From positions 1 to 9,013 of the forward strand of contig DAOUUM010000088.1 of NCBI GenBank assembly GCA_030668165.1: DNA of 9,013 bases, read 5' to 3'. The DNA comes from Candidatus Heimdallarchaeota archaeon. GTDB lineage: Archaea > Asgardarchaeota > Heimdallarchaeia > Heimdallarchaeales > Kariarchaeaceae. The notes beneath the pieces were generated by a model, which searched no databases, was not told the origin of the DNA, and saw only the letters and a program-made list of their open reading frames with translations. Shown here in pieces: positions 7,713 to 9,013 of the stretch. The stretch's first letter is position 1. Each line of letters starts with the position of its first letter. The position numbers and the translations under genes were made by a program.

Positions 7713-7722
7713 TTAAAATTTT
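7713..7722 (+). promoter_or_regulatory. Weak TATA-like box of the small plus-strand gene
   Basis: TTAAAATTTT, centred about 36 nt ahead of the ATG at 7754. It lies back to back with the surface-protein promoter, so the two would be divergent and separated by only a few bases. The match is weak because the element is a simple AT run. Confidence 0.3.
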
Positions 7723-7753
7723 GAATCCTAATATGAGGGTTTTATTAGCATAA

Positions 7754-7964
7754 ATGGGAGAAATTACAGACAGAACAATAACTGTCAATCAACTGGTACC
7801 AGGAATACAAGCATAAATCCCTGAGAGGAGAGGAAGGCGAATTATATCTGGAAATGGGGAGTCAGGAAGTTCTCCATACATTTCTTAGCCATGAGGAGGC
7901 AGATAAGATGCTTGATAAATTCCAAATTGATAAAAAAACAGTTCGTCAATACTATAAGATCTGA
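7754..7964 (+). pseudogene. Small frameshifted gene, unknown product
   Basis: The frame starting at ATG 7754 gives MGEITDRTITVNQLVPGIQA and stops at 7814. Another frame, open from 7782 to the TGA at 7962-7964, carries about 60 codons that read like a small soluble protein: WYQEYKHKSLRGEEGELYLE, then a helix-like stretch with SHEEADKMLDKFQ, ending VRQYYKI. Joining the two by skipping one base between about 7782 and 7813 would give a protein of about 70 residues, charged, with no membrane segment. The second frame has no upstream ATG, GTG or TTG start; its first ATG (7854) would give only 36 residues and has no good ribosome binding site. So this is a recently broken gene, a sequence or assembly indel, a +1 frameshift in use, or chance. 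I do not recognise the family. Confidence 0.4.
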
Positions 7965-8110
7965 TAACTCCACCTATGAGGAAATCCATTATTTTGTGCA
8001 GAAACCATTATGATCGATTCGAATTTTTTGTATAATAAATAACGAATAACAAATTTTGCAGCTCAATAAAGTTGATAATAGTGATTTTTTCTTATTGTGA
8101 ATAAAGAAGA
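7965..8110 (+). other. AT-rich spacer with two T-tracts
   Basis: The stretch between the small plus-strand gene and the acyl-CoA dehydrogenase promoter shows no convincing gene on either strand. It contains runs of six T at 8024-8029 and 8085-8090, both possible factor-independent archaeal terminators for plus-strand transcription. The first is followed by TATAATAAAT, which could be another promoter element. Overlapping short palindromes ATCGAT and TTCGAA lie at about 8013-8023. Confidence 0.35.
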
Positions 8111-8122
8111 AATAAAAATTTA
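8111..8122 (+). promoter_or_regulatory. TATA-like box of the acyl-CoA dehydrogenase gene
   Basis: AATAAAAATTTA after a purine-rich stretch (AATAAAGAAG). The centre is about 24 nt before the ATG at 8140, and there is no Shine-Dalgarno sequence between them, so transcription is predicted to start at the initiation codon. Confidence 0.55.
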
Positions 8123-8139
8123 GAACAGTAAATGCAAAC

Positions 8140-9013
8140 ATGTATGATTTTTTACTGGATGAAAAAGCGAAGGAATTGAAATATAAAGCAAGAAAATTCG
8201 CAAAAAATATACCAAGACAGCTTCTACTGGATATGGATGCAGATAAGATCCAATATCCAACAGAATTTATTCAGGATTTGGCCAAAAATAAATTACTGGG
8301 AGTAAGATTTCCCAAGAAATATGGGGGTCTGGGTCTGGATTGGAAAGCTGAGATGGCTGTACTGGAGGAGATTGGTGTACTCTCCTTGGCACTTGGCTGT
8401 CTGTATTCCCTTCCCAGTATTGTTGGAGAGGCAATTAATAAATACGGTACTGAGGAACAAAAAGAGAAGTATCTAAAACCAATATTAAAAGGAGAAAAAT
8501 TTGTAGCCGAGGCACTAACTGAACCACAGAGTGGTAGTGATTTCTTTGGATCCACCACCATGGCAATAAAAGAGGGGAATAACTATGTGCTCAATGGACA
8601 GAAACGATTTGTGGTTGGTGCAGAGGGAGCTGATCTTTTCCTTGTATATGCCCGTACCAGTACTGATCCAAAGATACCACATCACAAACAAATCTCGCTT
8701 TTCATGGTGGAAAGAGATATGGGAGTTAGTACCGATTATATATATGGACTCATGGGCACCAGGGGTGGAGGTGCTGGAAGATTGGTATTCAAAGATGTAA
8801 AAGTACCAGAGGAAAATATTATCAAAGAGGAAGGAGCAGGTGGAGAGATATTCTATCAGATGATGTATCCTGAAAGAATGACCAGTGCGGCAGGTATACT
8901 CGGTATGGCCCGTGCCAGTATTGAGGTGGCAGCTCGTTATTCAACTAGGAGAAAAGCATTTGGCAAGCCAATCAAAACATTCCAGGCAGTTAGTTTCAAG
9001 ATAGCCGATGCAC
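8140..9013 (+). CDS. Acyl-CoA dehydrogenase, N-terminal part (C-terminus cut by window edge)
   Basis: A flavoenzyme that makes the first alpha,beta-double bond of an acyl-CoA and passes electrons to an electron-transfer flavoprotein. 291 codons are visible of the usual 380 or so. The N-terminal helical domain (about 1-120) includes FPKKYGGLGL and KYGTEEQKEKYLKP. The beta domain opens with AEALTEPQSGSD (123-134), the family signature near the flavin, then LNGQKRFV (151-158) and GLMGTRGGGAGRLVF with FKDVKVPEENI (203-227). The C-terminal helical domain begins with the RYSTRRKAFGKPIKTFQ region (266-282). The catalytic Glu expected in most family members lies beyond the window, so chain-length and substrate class cannot be judged. 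The family usually has Ser and Thr after the Arg of GxR; here Gly and Ala occupy those places. The ATG is the only one in frame after a stop at 8113 and fits the promoter spacing. Confidence 0.95.
   Translation, partial: MYDFLLDEKAKELKYKARKFAKNIPRQLLLDMDADKIQYPTEFIQDLAKNKLLGVRFPKKYGGLGLDWKAEMAVLEEIGVLSLALGCLYSLPSIVGEAINKYGTEEQKEKYLKPILKGEKFVAEALTEPQSGSDFFGSTTMAIKEGNNYVLNGQKRFVVGAEGADLFLVYARTSTDPKIPHHKQISLFMVERDMGVSTDYIYGLMGTRGGGAGRLVFKDVKVPEENIIKEEGAGGEIFYQMMYPERMTSAAGILGMARASIEVAARYSTRRKAFGKPIKTFQAVSFKIADA

Noticed and set aside
8132..8134. ATG eight bases upstream as start of the acyl-CoA dehydrogenase
   Set aside because: It is out of frame and leads to a stop after 15 codons; the ATG at 8140 is in frame and fits the promoter spacing.
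8271..8800. Open frames at 8271-8561 (minus) and 8585-8800 (plus)
   Set aside because: Both fall within the acyl-CoA dehydrogenase, whose reading frame carries unmistakable family signatures across the same bases.
1..9013. CRISPR arrays, tRNA or rRNA genes, insertion sequences and attachment sites
   Set aside because: No regularly spaced repeats, cloverleaf-like sequence, transposase motif or terminal inverted repeats were seen on reading both strands by eye.

Overview
The window looks like an AT-rich archaeal chromosome segment. The lineage is inferred from several signs. TATA-like boxes lie 24-37 nt upstream of most start codons, and almost no start has a Shine-Dalgarno sequence, as expected for leaderless or short-leader archaeal transcripts. 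There is a tandem PRC-barrel protein of archaeal style. Two secreted proteins end in one membrane helix plus a short basic tail. An Asgard-like or other mesophilic archaeon would fit, but no marker gene settles the lineage.

Layout. From the left edge to about 7.67 kb, five genes lie on the minus strand, in order of increasing coordinate: the N-terminal two thirds of a GH38 alpha-mannosidase (cut by the left edge); a membrane-anchored, circularly permuted papain-like hydrolase of the YiiX/YaeF/poxvirus G6R type; a fusion of two PRC-barrel domains with a GNAT acetyltransferase; a secreted, membrane-anchored serine hydrolase of the beta-lactamase/penicillin-binding-protein fold; and a 788-residue surface protein with a signal peptide, many N-glycosylation sequons and a C-terminal anchor. 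Each gene seems to have its own TATA-like box, so this is a co-oriented cluster of single-gene units rather than a clear operon.

A 473-base stretch (7667-8139) separates this cluster from the plus-strand genes. It holds divergent promoters, a small plus-strand gene that reads well only if a frameshift is allowed near 7782-7813, T-tracts that may act as terminators, and the promoter of an acyl-CoA dehydrogenase. That gene starts at 8140 and runs off the right edge.

How the genes fit together. Three of the five minus-strand products are predicted to be in or outside the membrane, and GH38 enzymes act on mannosides such as those found in glycans. The cluster may therefore deal with the cell surface, but this rests only on co-location. 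The acyl-CoA dehydrogenase points to fatty acyl-CoA or branched-chain acyl-CoA oxidation and is probably unrelated. I see no mobile element, CRISPR array, tRNA or rRNA.
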